DNA of 64,000 bases, from assembly GCA_018340805.1 (NCBI GenBank), contig JACMZG010001863.1:22170211-22234210 (forward strand), given 5' to 3'. The translations under genes and the position numbers were made by a program. Shown in pieces: positions 1 through 11,572 of the stretch. The notes below the pieces were generated by a model, which saw only the letters and a program-made list of their open reading frames with translations, was not told where the DNA came from and ran no database searches. This stretch comes from Microvelia longipes. Its lineage: Eukaryota > Arthropoda > Insecta > Hemiptera > Veliidae. The first letter of the stretch is position 1. Every line of letters begins with the position of its first letter.

Positions 1-484
1 TTCGCTAAATAGGTGTTGTTATAGCAAGTATACCATAAATATAAAGTATTCCAATTTTTTTATTTAATCTCTAAATTATACAAATGAATGGTCATTGATT
101 TGTTGATACATTTTTGCTTAAATGAAATTATAAGCTGGACTTCGTTGTAAAATCCTTGGATGTCGGATGACTGTTGATGAAATGATTTTATATGAACGTC
201 CTTGGTTATTAAATTTATTCATCATTTGTTTCTTTTAACCTAGAGACACAGAATGTTTTAAAAGTTAAATAGCGGATATAAATATCTTCTTCTGAAGACC
301 CTTTTACACATAAAAATATTATTACTAGAGGGGCACTATCGGTTGAATTTTGAAAAACATCGAAAAAGTAACCTGACCCCCTTCGATTTTTTTTAATATA
401 ATCAAATTAACAGTTCAAACTTACAGTAACTTATATAACAGAGGTTTATTATTATAAACGTTCTACTGTATAAAAAACAAAACA
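1..484. other. AT-rich sequence, no gene seen
   Basis: No open frame, RNA gene or clear repeat boundary could be supported in this stretch. Confidence 0.5.
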
Positions 485-840
485 AAAAAAAAACGGGTAC
501 AGGGTACCTCGGAACTTTTCATCATTACATCGGATTTGCTACGCTCATCCACCCAGCATCGGACTCGCTTAGCTTGTCCTCAGAATATACAAATCGTTAA
601 ATTTATACGGCAAAACACATTCGGATTCGCTTCGCTCATCCTGAGATAGTAAATACATTCGTTTCATTTCCAGTGGTCACCCCTCCAGGCACTGACTACG
701 CTCGATGCTGCTTAACTTTTATTCTACCAAAAATCATGGATTTACTTGTTATATTTAAACGAAACTTGGTGTACGTATTTATTACGTTAAGGTATATATT
801 TGAACCAAATTTTAACTGAGTATTATCAGTTAAATTTACT
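485..840. repeat. Dispersed fold-back family A, fragment
   Basis: This shares a long diagnostic block with copies near 2.2, 39.8, 40.9 and 59.8 kb: a run ending in TACCTCGGAACTTTT, then CGGATTTGCTACGCTCATCC, then a run around CTCAGATAGTAAATACATTC and an AAAATCATGGATTTACTTGT block. It is one arm only, with no opposing arm found beside it, so it is a truncated member of the family. Confidence 0.6.
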
Positions 841-1204
841 AACGCTGCCTTACTCAGGCAGCGTTAGTAAAGATATTTTTTTTTCAGAATTTTTCCACTT
901 TTTTAGATTTTGCCTGTAAATAACAATAATCAATTCCTTTTTTTATTTTTTTTTCTATCAACTTATTGGATGTAATTTTTTGATTTATTACAGATGAATA
1001 ATTATGACATGTTGGGTCGAAACGTCTTCACTAATAACGCAGTTTTTATTTATTTACCCTTTTGGCCACACCTCTCAAACTTAATTTTTTACCAAATTGG
1101 TTTATAATACATCGACAGTCGAGTTAAAGACTAATTGAAATACCCATATTCGTTTAGGAATTCAAACCAATCACATTCAACAAAAATGACAACACTTCTT
1201 GATG

Positions 1205-1344
1205 TCAATTCCTATTCTTTTGTAGACCAATAAAATATTTAGATCCAACATACTCTTTAGCGTGACTGTTATCTGCTTTGGCAAGGATGGCTCTTCTAGC
1301 AACCTCTGAAGCTCTCCATATTGCCGTTGGATTTACCTTTTCAC
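1205..1344 (-). CDS. Terminal coding exon of an unrecognised minus-strand gene
   Basis: Read on the minus strand, an AG acceptor at 1345-1346 is followed by an open frame of 45 codons ending in TGA at 1205-1207. The peptide is rich in Ala, Lys and Arg and contains AIWRASEVARRAILAKADN and KEYVGSKYFIGL, which reads as ordinary conserved protein rather than chance AT-rich translation. AATAAA-type signals lie about 150 bases downstream (around 1045-1060). I do not recognise the family. It could be the last exon of the gene whose large exon lies at 6130-8081, but the phases do not join directly: that exon ends in phase 2 and this one opens in phase 1, or phase 0 with the nearby alternative AG. At least one further exon would be needed. 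Confidence 0.6.
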
Positions 1345-1617
1345 CTTAAAACAATTTATATTTAAAATAACTAATTTTATGAATTGTACAATATTTAAAT
1401 CTAACTTTATTAGAGTTAACTTTATAATTTTAAAGTTAACTTTATAATTTAACTTTAAATTGTAATTCGCTAATTACATGTCATAATTTGATAAGTGAAT
1501 ACGTATTTTATATGTATAGATTAGTGAACTCTATGTTAGAAAATTCGTTAACATATGTATAATACTAGATTATAGTACCTACATAGTTATTAGACTAGCA
1601 ACAAGAGCGGAAGACTC

Positions 1618-1620
<3 letters not shown>

Positions 1621-1712
<92 letters not shown>

Positions 1713-1732
1713 TGTGTCTGTGTGTGTGTGTA
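1621..1732. repeat. (TA)n-(GT)n compound microsatellite
   Basis: About 60 bases of TA repeats pass directly into about 45 bases of GT repeats. Open frames reading MCVCVCV here are repeat translation. Confidence 0.95.
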
Positions 1733-1873
1733 CGAACGATATTGTAGCGAACACTATTTAAAAATAAGAATTATCACCTTTTCCTTTTATTTCAAAACAG
1801 AGCCCGAAAATATTATAACCAAATGTAAATTACCTATATTAACAAAAAAAATGTATAAGGTCAGTATTTAAAC

Positions 1874-2850
1874 TTTTCCATATTTACACCTTAGGTATAT
1901 GGAAAAAGTATTGTGTTTGCAAAAAATCCGAAACCGTCCGTTATCCGTTTCAGGCGTTTTAAAGGCCTGGTTTTAAGGGATTTTAAAAATTTGTTTGTCT
2001 ACATGTGGTGTGTGTCTGTTATCATCGTATAGAACTTTGTTCAAAAATCAGTCTATAGGTTCAGTTTGAGTGCCTGTATAGGTTCAGTTGTGCTATTCGG
2101 AAAATATTTTATCATGACGTCATTAATCTACAATAATGACTCATGATTGTAATTTTTCAAAACATCATAAAATGCAGATAAATGATGCGATTGGATTGAG
2201 ATTTGGCGAACTTTTCCTTATCACATCGGAATCTCTGCGCTCATTCTCTCTACTTTGTACTCGCTTAGCTCGTCCTCAAAATGTAAAGGTTGTTAAATTT
2301 ATACTGCAACACATCTTCGGACTCGCTTCACTCGTCCTCAGATAGTAAATTCATCCGTTTCATTCTTAGCTTTTATGATCCAACAAAAATCATAGATTTA
2401 CTTATCGTATAGAAACGAAACAGATGTAATTATTTATTACGCAAAGGTGTACACTTGTACTAAATTTCAACTAATTTTTTTTAAAAAAAAGGTACACAAG
2501 TCGTATGATAAAAATTAATCTTTGCTGACTGTGTGATGAAACTTGGCACACATGTTAGTCTTATATATTTTTTCGCGTTTATTATTTTTCGAAATTATTG
2601 CTGAGTCATTAATACGGGTTAATGACGTCATAAAAAGTTTTCCCAGTTGGCACAACTACGCCTATAGACTGGTTTTTGTACAAAGTTTCAACTCTCTAGT
2701 ATAAATACACTGGGAGCTACGATGATAACACACACACATAGAGAGACAGACAACTTTGTGAAAACTACTTAGAAGGCCTTAAAACACTTGAAACGTTTAT
2801 TTCCTGTGACATCCACGTTTCAATTTTTTTAGCAAACAACACTTTTTTTA
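1874..2850. repeat. Fold-back family A, complete short copy
   Basis: The left part (about 1890-2250) and right part (about 2550-2850) are inverted, imperfect copies. Both ends carry the family blocks: a near-terminal AAAAGTATTGTGTTTGC-type run, a block reading TCTGTTATCATCGTA or its complement, and TGACGTCA at the inner end of each arm. The interior holds the CTCATCC/CTCGTCCTCAG fragment block. The layout matches the larger copy at 39.1-41.6 kb. Confidence 0.7.
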
Positions 2851-3772
2851 TATACATGCGTTATTAATGAGGACAATTATATATAATTAGCGTATGTATA
2901 ATTTATTTATAATTAAGGTATAATATAACGTAAAAATATTCCCAAAGAGTCAAGGAAATTCATTAGAGTATAAATAAAATAAGACTCACGAATGAAAATG
3001 TTATAGTAAAGACAACAATACCTTTGATAAAAATTAAAATAAATAAATAAATATGATTATTATTAAATTAATTATTATGATTTTTACAGTTATGATTAAT
3101 AAGTGTAAGTGTAGGTGGTAATATTAGATTATAATTATTCGTTATAAGGATACAAATTTGATTATTCATTCAGGATTTTATGCCCTGATGTGCCGAAGTT
3201 AAACGATCTTATACGACAACGTACGAATGTGAATGAACCCAGCCACCAAAACAAAAATATTACTTAAAATAAGCATCGTATTTGTATCTTTTAAGGTTTG
3301 ATCGTTTCATGATAATTATTCGTAGTTAATTTGTTTTTTCTTGTTACATAATCGTTAAAATAAATAATTAATAAAAAAAGTGAAATTTCTCAGTTTTTCG
3401 AGAGTAAGGAAGGGAAGAGCGAGGAAAGGGTAGCCATGATTGTTTTTCTCAACAGGTTCCCTATGTTGTGTCGAAGGTCGGCCACTGAATTATTTGGTAT
3501 AGCGCGTCTCTCAGCTATTTGCTTCCTAGGGGTATTTACATTTTCTTAGTTTTTTAAATAGTTATTTTATATTCAAATTCAATGATTTTAGTACTTTCTT
3601 AATTTAAATGAATTTTATTATTAAAATTATGTGATTGATACGATTAGAGTTGATTAAGGTTAAGATGAATTTAAATAATAACTTTGGAAACTTAGTCAAT
3701 ATTGATTTTTTATCGATTATTTATATTTTAGTGATAGAATCCAGTTAATTATTACTTCGTTCAAACGGGGGG
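2851..3772. other. No supported gene
   Basis: Mostly AT-rich. A slightly GC-richer patch at 3390-3550 is open for about 53 codons on the minus strand, but it lacks convincing splice sites and cannot be called an exon. Confidence 0.4.
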
Positions 3773-3955
3773 TTTGGCAGGGGGTTCGACACCGTGTTCA
3801 ACCCCAACTGTTGACACGCTATTTTTTAACATATAGATTAAACTCTACCTCGATAAAAAGATTTTCCGGGTTGAACCTCGAGTTTTAGTTAATACCGTTC
3901 AAACAACAACAGGGGAGGGGGGGGGGTTGAACACGGGATAAAATCCTCTGCCAAA
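3773..3955. mobile_element. Short TIR element (MITE-like)
   Basis: The sequence starts TTTGGCAGGGGGTTCGACAC with GTGTTCAACCCC just inside, and ends with GGGGTTGAACACGGG followed by CCTCTGCCAAA. These are inverted arms of about 33 bases around a core of about 115 bases. It has no coding capacity. The target duplication is unclear. Confidence 0.55.
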
Positions 3956-4689
3956 CTATATATTAAGTATATAAATAATTAACTAACTTTTTTTAAGTTA
4001 GGAGCTATCTTTTCGGATCTAATTTGTTATGGACTCTTGACCTATTCAGAGTAAGCAAGTTGGTGTTAAAAGTCAAGAATGAGTCTTTATGTACATGTCT
4101 TGTTGTTCCATCGTTAATATGTGAATTGCATTATTATGATTGAATAAACAATGTAAAAGTGTGTTATAAATTTAATTTAAGATTTGGAGTATACAATGTC
4201 AACCCTTGTTCAAACAATTCGAACGGCATGAAGTATTTCTGGACTTTATTATTTCTCTCCATTGGAAGTCAATAAATTATCTCATTAAATCGCGGAACAA
4301 ATGTTTACTAAGTCTATTTTTAGAAATTCTTGTCAGAAGTTTTTTCGGAAAGAATTTAATTTTCTATTCTAATGGTGGTCACACTGATATTTTTTTTTTC
4401 TTTAATAAAATGCATGTTTGCTTGTTCAAACAACTCTACTTAGCAAATTATTTAATCATTACGCATAAATTTAAATCAGTTTAGTCTAAAAGGTAAACTT
4501 CTTTAACTTAATATGAATATGGAAGTGGTGCATCAGTTTAAGTACGTATTTTATTTTGTTTACTTGCTTAATCATATTGTTTGTAAATTAATGGTTTAAA
4601 ATGATTAAGCCATTAATAAATATGGGTTAAAACAGTTTTAAGCTGTTTTGGAGTAGGATAAGTAGTTAAATATTTAAATACTGGCCATT

Positions 4690-4985
4690 AGCCCGTCCCC
4701 GTAGTGAGGCCTTGGCCCTTCCCGCTGCATGGCGGCCCGGGGACCTCACTGTGCCGCTACGCAACCATAATGTTATTGTTTCGTATTATTTGTTGTTGCA
4801 AGACATCTATTTAGCCAATTATTTAGCGATTTTTTTAGGCTCGCTATACCCCATTGAGGCCACTCTGTTGTTTAATACTTATGTTTCATTACATTTTGCC
4901 TTGTATCTATCCAATTTTCATCGCCAGCCTCACAGGCCCGCTCCACGCCCTGTGAAGCTCGCTATGCCCATATTCACCCCTACAT
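4690..4985 (+). repeat. Dispersed relative of the 98-bp satellite
   Basis: This contains degenerate satellite blocks in the same order as the array at 16.3-25.2 kb: an ATTTAGCGATTTTTTTAGGC run, ACATTTTGCCTTGTATCTA, ATTTTCATCGCC, CTCACAGGCCCGCTC and GCTCGCTATGCCC. It is diverged and non-tandem, so it looks like an older dispersed copy of the unit that was later amplified. Confidence 0.55.
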
Positions 4986-6129
4986 AAGTGCAACGATATG
5001 TAGGAACTTATATGCAATTTTTCTTTTCTCGGAATTAACAAAGAAAAATGCGGTGATGAGGTAAATTTTTTGGATAGGGGAGAATAAATGAATATTTTTA
5101 CATGTTATGTCAGCCAAAGTGATTAATGTTGTTATTCTGCAAGATTACTATCAAATTTAGTGAAAGTGATAAATAAAGCTTAAAGTCTTGCTATTATGCA
5201 TAATATCTAACCTTATTGGTCAATGTATGCACCCATAATCAAAGGAAAGAGAAATGGTTACTTAATGGGAAATTAATTAAAAAATAGTGATACTTGAAAA
5301 ATTATCATTTACCCACAATAATGACAGCACAAATTTTAAAACTTCAAAAAATTGTCTGATCGTGGTGAAATTTTCTACACATGTATAAAGTTTAAACTTA
5401 ATTATCATAATCACTCCCGGGTTTATTACTTGAAATAACATAATGTAAACCAATCACGTTATTTGACTTATAAATTCGAAAATTCGCTTGTCGTGGCAGT
5501 ATGCCACTTATATAAACTATTGACAATTGTTCATTGTCCTATAATGATCAAACATTATAGGACCGGCTATGTCCCCATTTCCCTGAACACAGCTAAGAAT
5601 ATAAACAATTAATAGGCTAACAAAATGTAAGTTACAGACATGAACCTTTATAGAGCTGTATGTATTAAATGAAGAGCGGAAGGCAACTGTCAAATTCAAT
5701 GGAAATAGCCAACCTAAGTTATTATTGATGTTTATTCAAATTTAAACTTGAATGAAGTAATAAATTCATATTGTCTATTAATTAAAAAAATGAGACAATT
5801 TTTTTAAAAGTATATACCTGCATATTTTTTTAAATAATCTCGCAACTCTACTATAACTTTCTGTGACCCAAAGGTTTTGAGAATCGCGGTCTACAGTCTA
5901 GACTCTCAAGCTATATAACATGTTGGCTTGTACATACGGTGTGATTTCTATGTTGGTAGCATTACTAGAAATCTTCTACTATTGTGAGAAGAAATGTAAT
6001 TAGACCTAAAGAAGTGTTTTTCACCAAGATTTGAACGATTTTGGTGTACTTATACAGATGAAATAGATTATGTTTGCGTCTTTCCCTAATAGTTGTAGCA
6101 TTATCGATGAATCATAAAATTATACTTAC
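4986..6129. other. No supported gene; possible intron of the minus-strand gene
   Basis: AT-rich sequence downstream (in the minus direction) of the donor at 6124-6129. No further exon could be identified here. A 60-codon minus frame at 5517-5699 has no supporting splice sites. Confidence 0.4.
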
Positions 6130-8081
6130 ATCTTGAGTACGTAGTTTGATGTTCTCGGTGCATTTCTACTTTCCTCCTTCATTGTTTCATCTTTTTCTGA
6201 TATACAAGGATAAGAAGTTCTACGGATGAATTTCGCAGGTTCTTCTGAACTTAATTTTTTCCATAAAGAATGAGATCTAATACTGCCAACTTGCGGTCTA
6301 ATGTTTTCATTTGGTACCTCTTTTTTAGTTGATTCATTTTTTATATTTTCTAAAGACAACAATTTATTTGGATTTTCTTTAAAAGTTTTGATTGATTGAT
6401 TTAATAAATCTGCAATTTTGATTCCGTTAACTGAGGAATTGTTGACTAATAAAATGTTTTGAGCCATATTTAAAGCTAATGTGTTCTCATTAAGTTCATC
6501 GGGTTTTAATTGGACCTCCAATGGTTGAACTGGTTCTTGGGATTCGTCTGAAATTTCAATCAAGTTCGTCACAGTTCTATTTTTGTGGTCATTCGCCACA
6601 ATGAGCTCAGTTCCCTCACTGTAAATAGATGAATCCACTGTAGGTTGAGCCTCTATCATCTTTATCGGTATGACATTTGTTTCGTTTTCGACAATTTCTT
6701 CTTGAAATGGATCCGATAAGAGCAAATTTGATTCGAATGCAGCTACATTTTCTTCAAATAAATTATTTGAAGATTTGTTTTTAGTATGTTCTCTTAACAC
6801 TTGAGGGATTTCTTTATTAGTAACGGGCAACAAATCTTCAATAGATGTTTGTATTACTGAGTTATCACTTTTAATTTCTAAAGCTGTTCCTCGCTCAAAT
6901 TCTAGTTTTAATTCTCCAACAACTTGAGCATTTTTTCTCATCAATTCCTGCTCATCTTCAGTTACCGCAGATTCTGTTGGATCCAAATCTTCTGCAGATG
7001 ATTGTATTTTTGTTATATGAGGCTTTGTTTCTAGAACTGGTTCTAAGTTGGTATAAGATTCTAGTTCAGATTTCATTTCCAAAACTGTTTCTTGTTCGGA
7101 ATCTGGTTTTATTTCTTCTACAACTTGAGAATGTTTTATCATCAATTTCTGCTCATCTTCAGATACCGCAGATTCTGTTGGATCCAAATCTTCTGCAGAT
7201 GATTGTATTTTTGTTATATGAGGCTTTGTTTCTAGAACTGGTTCTAAGTTGGTATAAGATTCTAGTTCAGATTTCATTTCCAAAACTGTTTCTTGTTCGG
7301 AATCTGGTTTTATTTCTTCTACAACTTGAGAATGTTTTATCATCAATTTCTGCTCATCTTCAGATACCGCAGATTCTGTTGGATCCAAATCTTCTGTAGA
7401 TGATTGTATTTTTGTTATATGAGGCTTTGTTTCTAGAACTGGTTCTAAGTTGGTATAAGGTTCTATTTCAGATTTCATTTCCAAAACTGTTTCTTGTTCA
7501 AAATCTGGTTTTATTTCTTCTACAACTTGAGAATGTTTTCTCATCAATTCCTGCTCATCTTCAGTTACCGCAGATTCTGATGGAACTAAATCTTCTACAA
7601 ATAATTTTATTTTTGTTATATGAGGCTTTGTTTCTAGAACTGGTTCTAAGTTGGTATAAGGTTCTAGTTCAGATTTAATTTCCAAAGTTGTTTTTCGTTC
7701 ATAATCTGGTTTTATTTCTCCTACAACTTGAGCATTTTTTCTCATCAATTCCTGCTTATCTTCAGCTACTGCAGATTCTAATAGAACTAAATGTTCTGCA
7801 GGGGATTGTATTTTTGTTATAGTTTCTATAGCAGGTTCTAGGTAAGAATAATGTTCCAGTTTCTCCAAAAATGGTTCTTTTTCATTCAAATCTGATTCGG
7901 GTCCGAGATCATTTGCAAATGATTGTATTTCTATGATATCAGGTTCGATGTCAATCAGTTCTAGCGACGATGAGTATTTTTCTGTGCAGTTCGATTCTGT
8001 TTCAAATATCTCCAACGATGAAGAGTATTTTTCTAAAACGTCAGACAGGGACGAAAACGATCCTTGAGAATCGTTGTCCAT
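6130..8081 (-). CDS. Large exon of a Glu-rich tandem-repeat protein, function unknown
   Basis: An open frame of about 650 codons starts at ATG 8081 in a favourable context (AAAATATGG). It is acidic, rich in Glu, Ser, Lys and Ile, almost Cys-free, and shows no signal peptide or membrane segment. An 8-residue motif, EKYSSSLE, occurs twice near the N terminus. Residues of roughly 70-390 form about four copies of a 67-residue unit with landmarks EDEQ.LM, VVEEIKPD, EPVLETKPHITKI and EDL.P. The C-terminal part is non-repetitive, with a basic KFIRRTSYPC stretch. The frame seems to stop at 6126, but that TAA lies within GTAAGT at 6124-6129, a consensus 5' splice site. The exon more likely ends at 6130 in phase 2 and the protein continues. 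No family is recognised. Confidence 0.75.
6930..7870 (-). repeat. 201-bp in-frame tandem repeat inside the Glu-rich exon
   Basis: The landmark for CTGCTCATCTTCAG recurs at about 6947, 7150, 7351, 7552 and 7753, a spacing of 201 bases (67 codons). Two adjacent central units (about 6963-7163 and 7164-7364) look identical over nearly their whole length, while the outer units have diverged. This indicates recent duplication or gene conversion that preserved the frame. Confidence 0.9.
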
Positions 8082-10463
8082 ATTTTACCCAAATAATAAT
8101 TCCTCTTTTTTGATTATAGTTGAATTTATGAAATTATTTTGATTTAGTTTCTATAACTACCAATTTAAATTTGTTTTAACTTGTCTATAACTACCCTGGT
8201 ATTCAGTTTTCAATTTTTCTTCGCTCAAACTGCATCAACAAATTCTATAAAAAATAAATAATTTTAAAAAACTATTGTTGCTTAATACGGGATCCTATTA
8301 AACAATCATGAACCGTAGATAAAATAAAATACCTTTAGAACTAAGGTAGCCACAAAACGGCATAGTCATAAAGACGCCCTTTTACTCAAATGTTTAAGTT
8401 ACGTTTACGAAACAGATATATCTATAAAGTCAGGTATATACGAGTTAACTCGAAACATTTTTTCACCATATTGGATTTGCTGCACTCAACCTAAGAATAT
8501 GTAAATCACCTAATTTACATATACATATACCATTCTGAAAACGGATCTAGATCTCGAGTTAGTTCGTCTAAACTCTCTCAATTGAGACATACGAGTAAAC
8601 TTGACCATTTAATGCTACTCACAGAGTTACATAGAAAGAAATTCGCAATTGTAATTGAAAGATGGGAATTAGAACGTCAGGAGGCTATGTGCTATGTTAG
8701 AACTGCAAGCCGAAATAAATGAAGAAGAGGTTAGATCTAACGGTCACCACCGTAAGATCTAAATCTTTATGATAGATTTTAAACTCAGTTTATGTACATT
8801 AAATAGTTTAGTGATGGATTTATGGAATCCCAGTTTCTCCGTGCCTCTAACCAATTGTCATACTCAGTTACAAAATCAATGTTCCCCAGGTTGGAAACCG
8901 TTAATTATACCATATTACTAGGTAATCGTTTTATTCTAGAAACGATACATACATACATACGATACATGATTTTCGTTTTAATCAATACCGCTACTGCTTC
9001 AGGACACTGAGACGTAGCCAAAGGGTGAAAAGTGGATTATTGTCTCTTAAATTATGATCATGATACGAATTGGAAGCCTATACTTTATCTCCCAGGCGCT
9101 ATCCTTTTAATAATATTCTTGTTCGTATATTAATAATAATAATAATATGAGGTGTATTATGTTTTAGGACAGAATGACTTGTTGGGTCTACCAGTGTCCT
9201 TGGTAAGCAGACGAGAAGACTTCGGCTTTTGGTGTAGCCACATACACAGTACGCGACTAAATTGTAAGTTAGTCTTAAATAATTATTTGGTCTTATTAAA
9301 CAACTTTTGACGTATATTAAACTATTTTTAACCTTTCAAATCTAGAGTTGCCAATTTTACTTTGCAAGCAGCAAAATTTACTTCCCTCAGTAAAAATTCT
9401 TTTGATCGGATTCTTTGACTTTTTCAGCCTTCATATTCTTTTAAATCTGATTAAAATGGACGACGTAATTATAAGAAATCTTGTCGTGACGATTTATCTT
9501 TACTGGAAGAGAAATAAAACAATATCATTATATGTATTTATGGGTAGGACAAAATAAAGCAAACCCTTCATACGATTTTGGTACAATCTTACCATAATTA
9601 CTGGCGATTCTACTGATCTCCCTCCGCCGTTGACTTCCCCTAACGTGGACTTAAGTATAAGTGCAGTACACTTGTACTACATTAATTTATACACTGTACA
9701 CTCGTAACATACACTGCTTAGTTTCTTCAGAAATGTTGATGAAGCTTAGTAGTCTCACTCAGGATTAAATATCGTTTATGACCTGACGACGATTAATTCT
9801 TCTCAAAAGAAGATTTAGAAGTGTTTATTTTTAAGAGTAATAGTATGTGTCAAAATATCGAAAATATTTTAAAAGCACTAAATAAATATAAATAAAATGT
9901 TTATTAACCTTGCATGAATTCCTTGGAGATCCTTCACAGTACACTTAGACATGAATCAATTTCTACTTGAATTACTTCCCTGTAATTATGTCCTTAATCT
10001 AAAACATGTTTCTTATCTAAAAATATTTTTTACATCTAAAGTTATTTGTTTATTTACGTGGCATTTCCAACCTTCAATAAAACAATCAAATTTAAAAATA
10101 ATAACTGTGGAGAGACTTTTCATTCTTTTGTTCTATTACGAGGGACTCCATATGCTCATTCTCAAACATCTACAATTTTAGACTCTATCCATAGTTCAAG
10201 GTGAAACTTCATTAGCTTCGCTATGTTTAACCTCCAAAGCAAAGGAGGTTACCATATGGTAAGAGAGTATAACTTGCACCGTCTTCTAGGAATAAAAACT
10301 TCGTTGTGTAAGAGATATTACTTCACGCTACAATCGCATTTAAATTATATAACTTAAAATATAAATGGAATTAATAAACGCTCATAGGATAATATTCAAA
10401 CCAATACTGTCGGAAATAATTGCTCGTGCTAAAAAAACCGTTATTTTTTAGCATTTGTTTTTA
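8082..10463. other. Intergenic, decayed repeats only
   Basis: No gene is supported. At 8450-8510 there is a weak fold-back family A block. At 8731-8763 there is a 14-bp hairpin (TTAGATCTAACGGT and its near-perfect complement). At 8650-8730 a short broken frame is rich in Glu and Arg, possibly a transposon relic. Other open frames are short and isolated. Confidence 0.4.
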
Positions 10464-10798
10464 CATGGTATTTTGCCACGTATCTAATTTTCATCGCCTC
10501 ACCTCTCAGGCCCGCTCTACGGGCTTTTTTTTAAACAAAAAATCCTTTATTTAATAACTATTTACAATTAATCATTACAATATCTATTTATGAATATAAA
10601 TTTAGTTCCAAATGTTTTTACACTTACATGTATAATACTATTAATTAACATTCTGTATAATATAGATATTGTGTTTTTAACTAAAGGAATACTTCTACTT
10701 TAAGGTAACAGGTTACCTTGTGTTGTAGAAGGTGTGTTGTAGATTCAGTGTTGTCGCTTGTCATTTTTGTTTTAGTATTTGGTGTTACATGGTATTTT
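10464..10798 (+). repeat. Outlying satellite monomer pieces, interrupted by an insert
   Basis: Satellite blocks ACATGGTATTTTGCCACGTA and CTCAGGCCCGCTCTA lie at 10464-10526. Further blocks (TCGCTTGTCATTTTTGTTTT and GGTGTTACATGGTATTTT) follow at about 10750-10798. Between them is an AT-rich insert of about 220 bases that begins with a T-run, as expected of a minus-strand poly(A) retroposon tail. These pieces show that satellite sequence once continued leftwards past the copia insertion. Confidence 0.6.
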
Positions 10799-10981
10799 TG
10801 TTATAAATGACCTATTATCTAAGTCTATTCTACACAGAGAACGTACATAATTAAAATATCAACCATATACTTGAACGGACAATAATACAAGGCTCTAACA
10901 GGCTCTAATAAGTGACATTTCTTAATTATTTAAACAAACAACACAAATTAGCGTTGTGAGGGAAACATATAAAATCCAACA
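10799..10981 (-). repeat. copia 3' LTR (left copy)
   Basis: 183 bases from TGTTATAAATGACC to ATCCAACA, matching the right copy at 16170-16342. It carries an extra 10-base CTCTAACAGG-type duplication that is absent from the other LTR. Confidence 0.93.
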
Positions 10982-10992
10982 CTCCCCCTCAC
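10982..10992 (-). other. Polypurine tract of the copia element
   Basis: Immediately inside the 3' LTR the minus strand reads TGAGGGGGAGT, a purine run in the place expected for plus-strand priming. Confidence 0.75.
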
Positions 10993-11012
10993 GAACAGAG
11001 CGCTAGTTGTGT

Positions 11013-11572
11013 TTAAGGTTTATGTACTCCTAGATTACGAGTAAAATAAACATGTTTCTCCAAAGGTAAAGATTTAGTGAAGATATCAGCTTCCATTTTC
11101 CCAGTAGGTAGGTATGCTACTTCGATCTCTCCTTTGGCTGCAACGTCTCGAATAAAATGAGCTCTTATATCAATATGTTTAGAGCGAGCACTAACAACTG
11201 GATTTGTAACCAGGTATTGAGCAGCTTGGTTGTCATTGAAAATTGTAACAGATTTAATTTCAGAACTGACATCAGAAAACAAGTGCTTTAGGTGAATGGC
11301 TTCCTGAGCTGCCTCAGTAAGAGCCATATACTCTGATTCAGCAGTTGATAAGGCTACAGTCTTTTGTTTTCTAGATTCCCAACTTATTGCTGCACCAGCG
11401 TACTTGAAACAGTATCCCGTGTAGGATCGCCTGTCTACTTAACACAGACAGCGAATCCAACGATAGGTTTTCCTGTCCTTTTAAAATTTAGACACATATC
11501 TTTAGTACCTTGTAGATAACGAAGTACTCGTTTCGCTGCCAACCAGTGTTCTTTTCCAAAACAAGAATTAAA
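11013..11572 (-). pseudogene. copia RNase H region, broken
   Basis: The C-terminal part is open at 11013-11327 and shows the copia RNase H landmarks NDNQAAQYL, RSKHIDIRAHFIRD and KMEADIFTKSLP. Upstream, a stop at 11573-11575 replaces a glutamine-type codon, and the first catalytic Asp region near 11400-11450 is disturbed by a stop and frameshift. It does not make a functional enzyme as it stands. Confidence 0.88.

Noticed and set aside
3390..3551. 53-codon minus frame in a GC-richer patch
   Set aside because: No credible splice sites or family signal; too weak to call an exon.
6977..7678. Plus-strand hydrophobic frames with internal repeats
   Set aside because: They are antisense shadows of the 201-bp repeats in the minus-strand Glu-rich exon.
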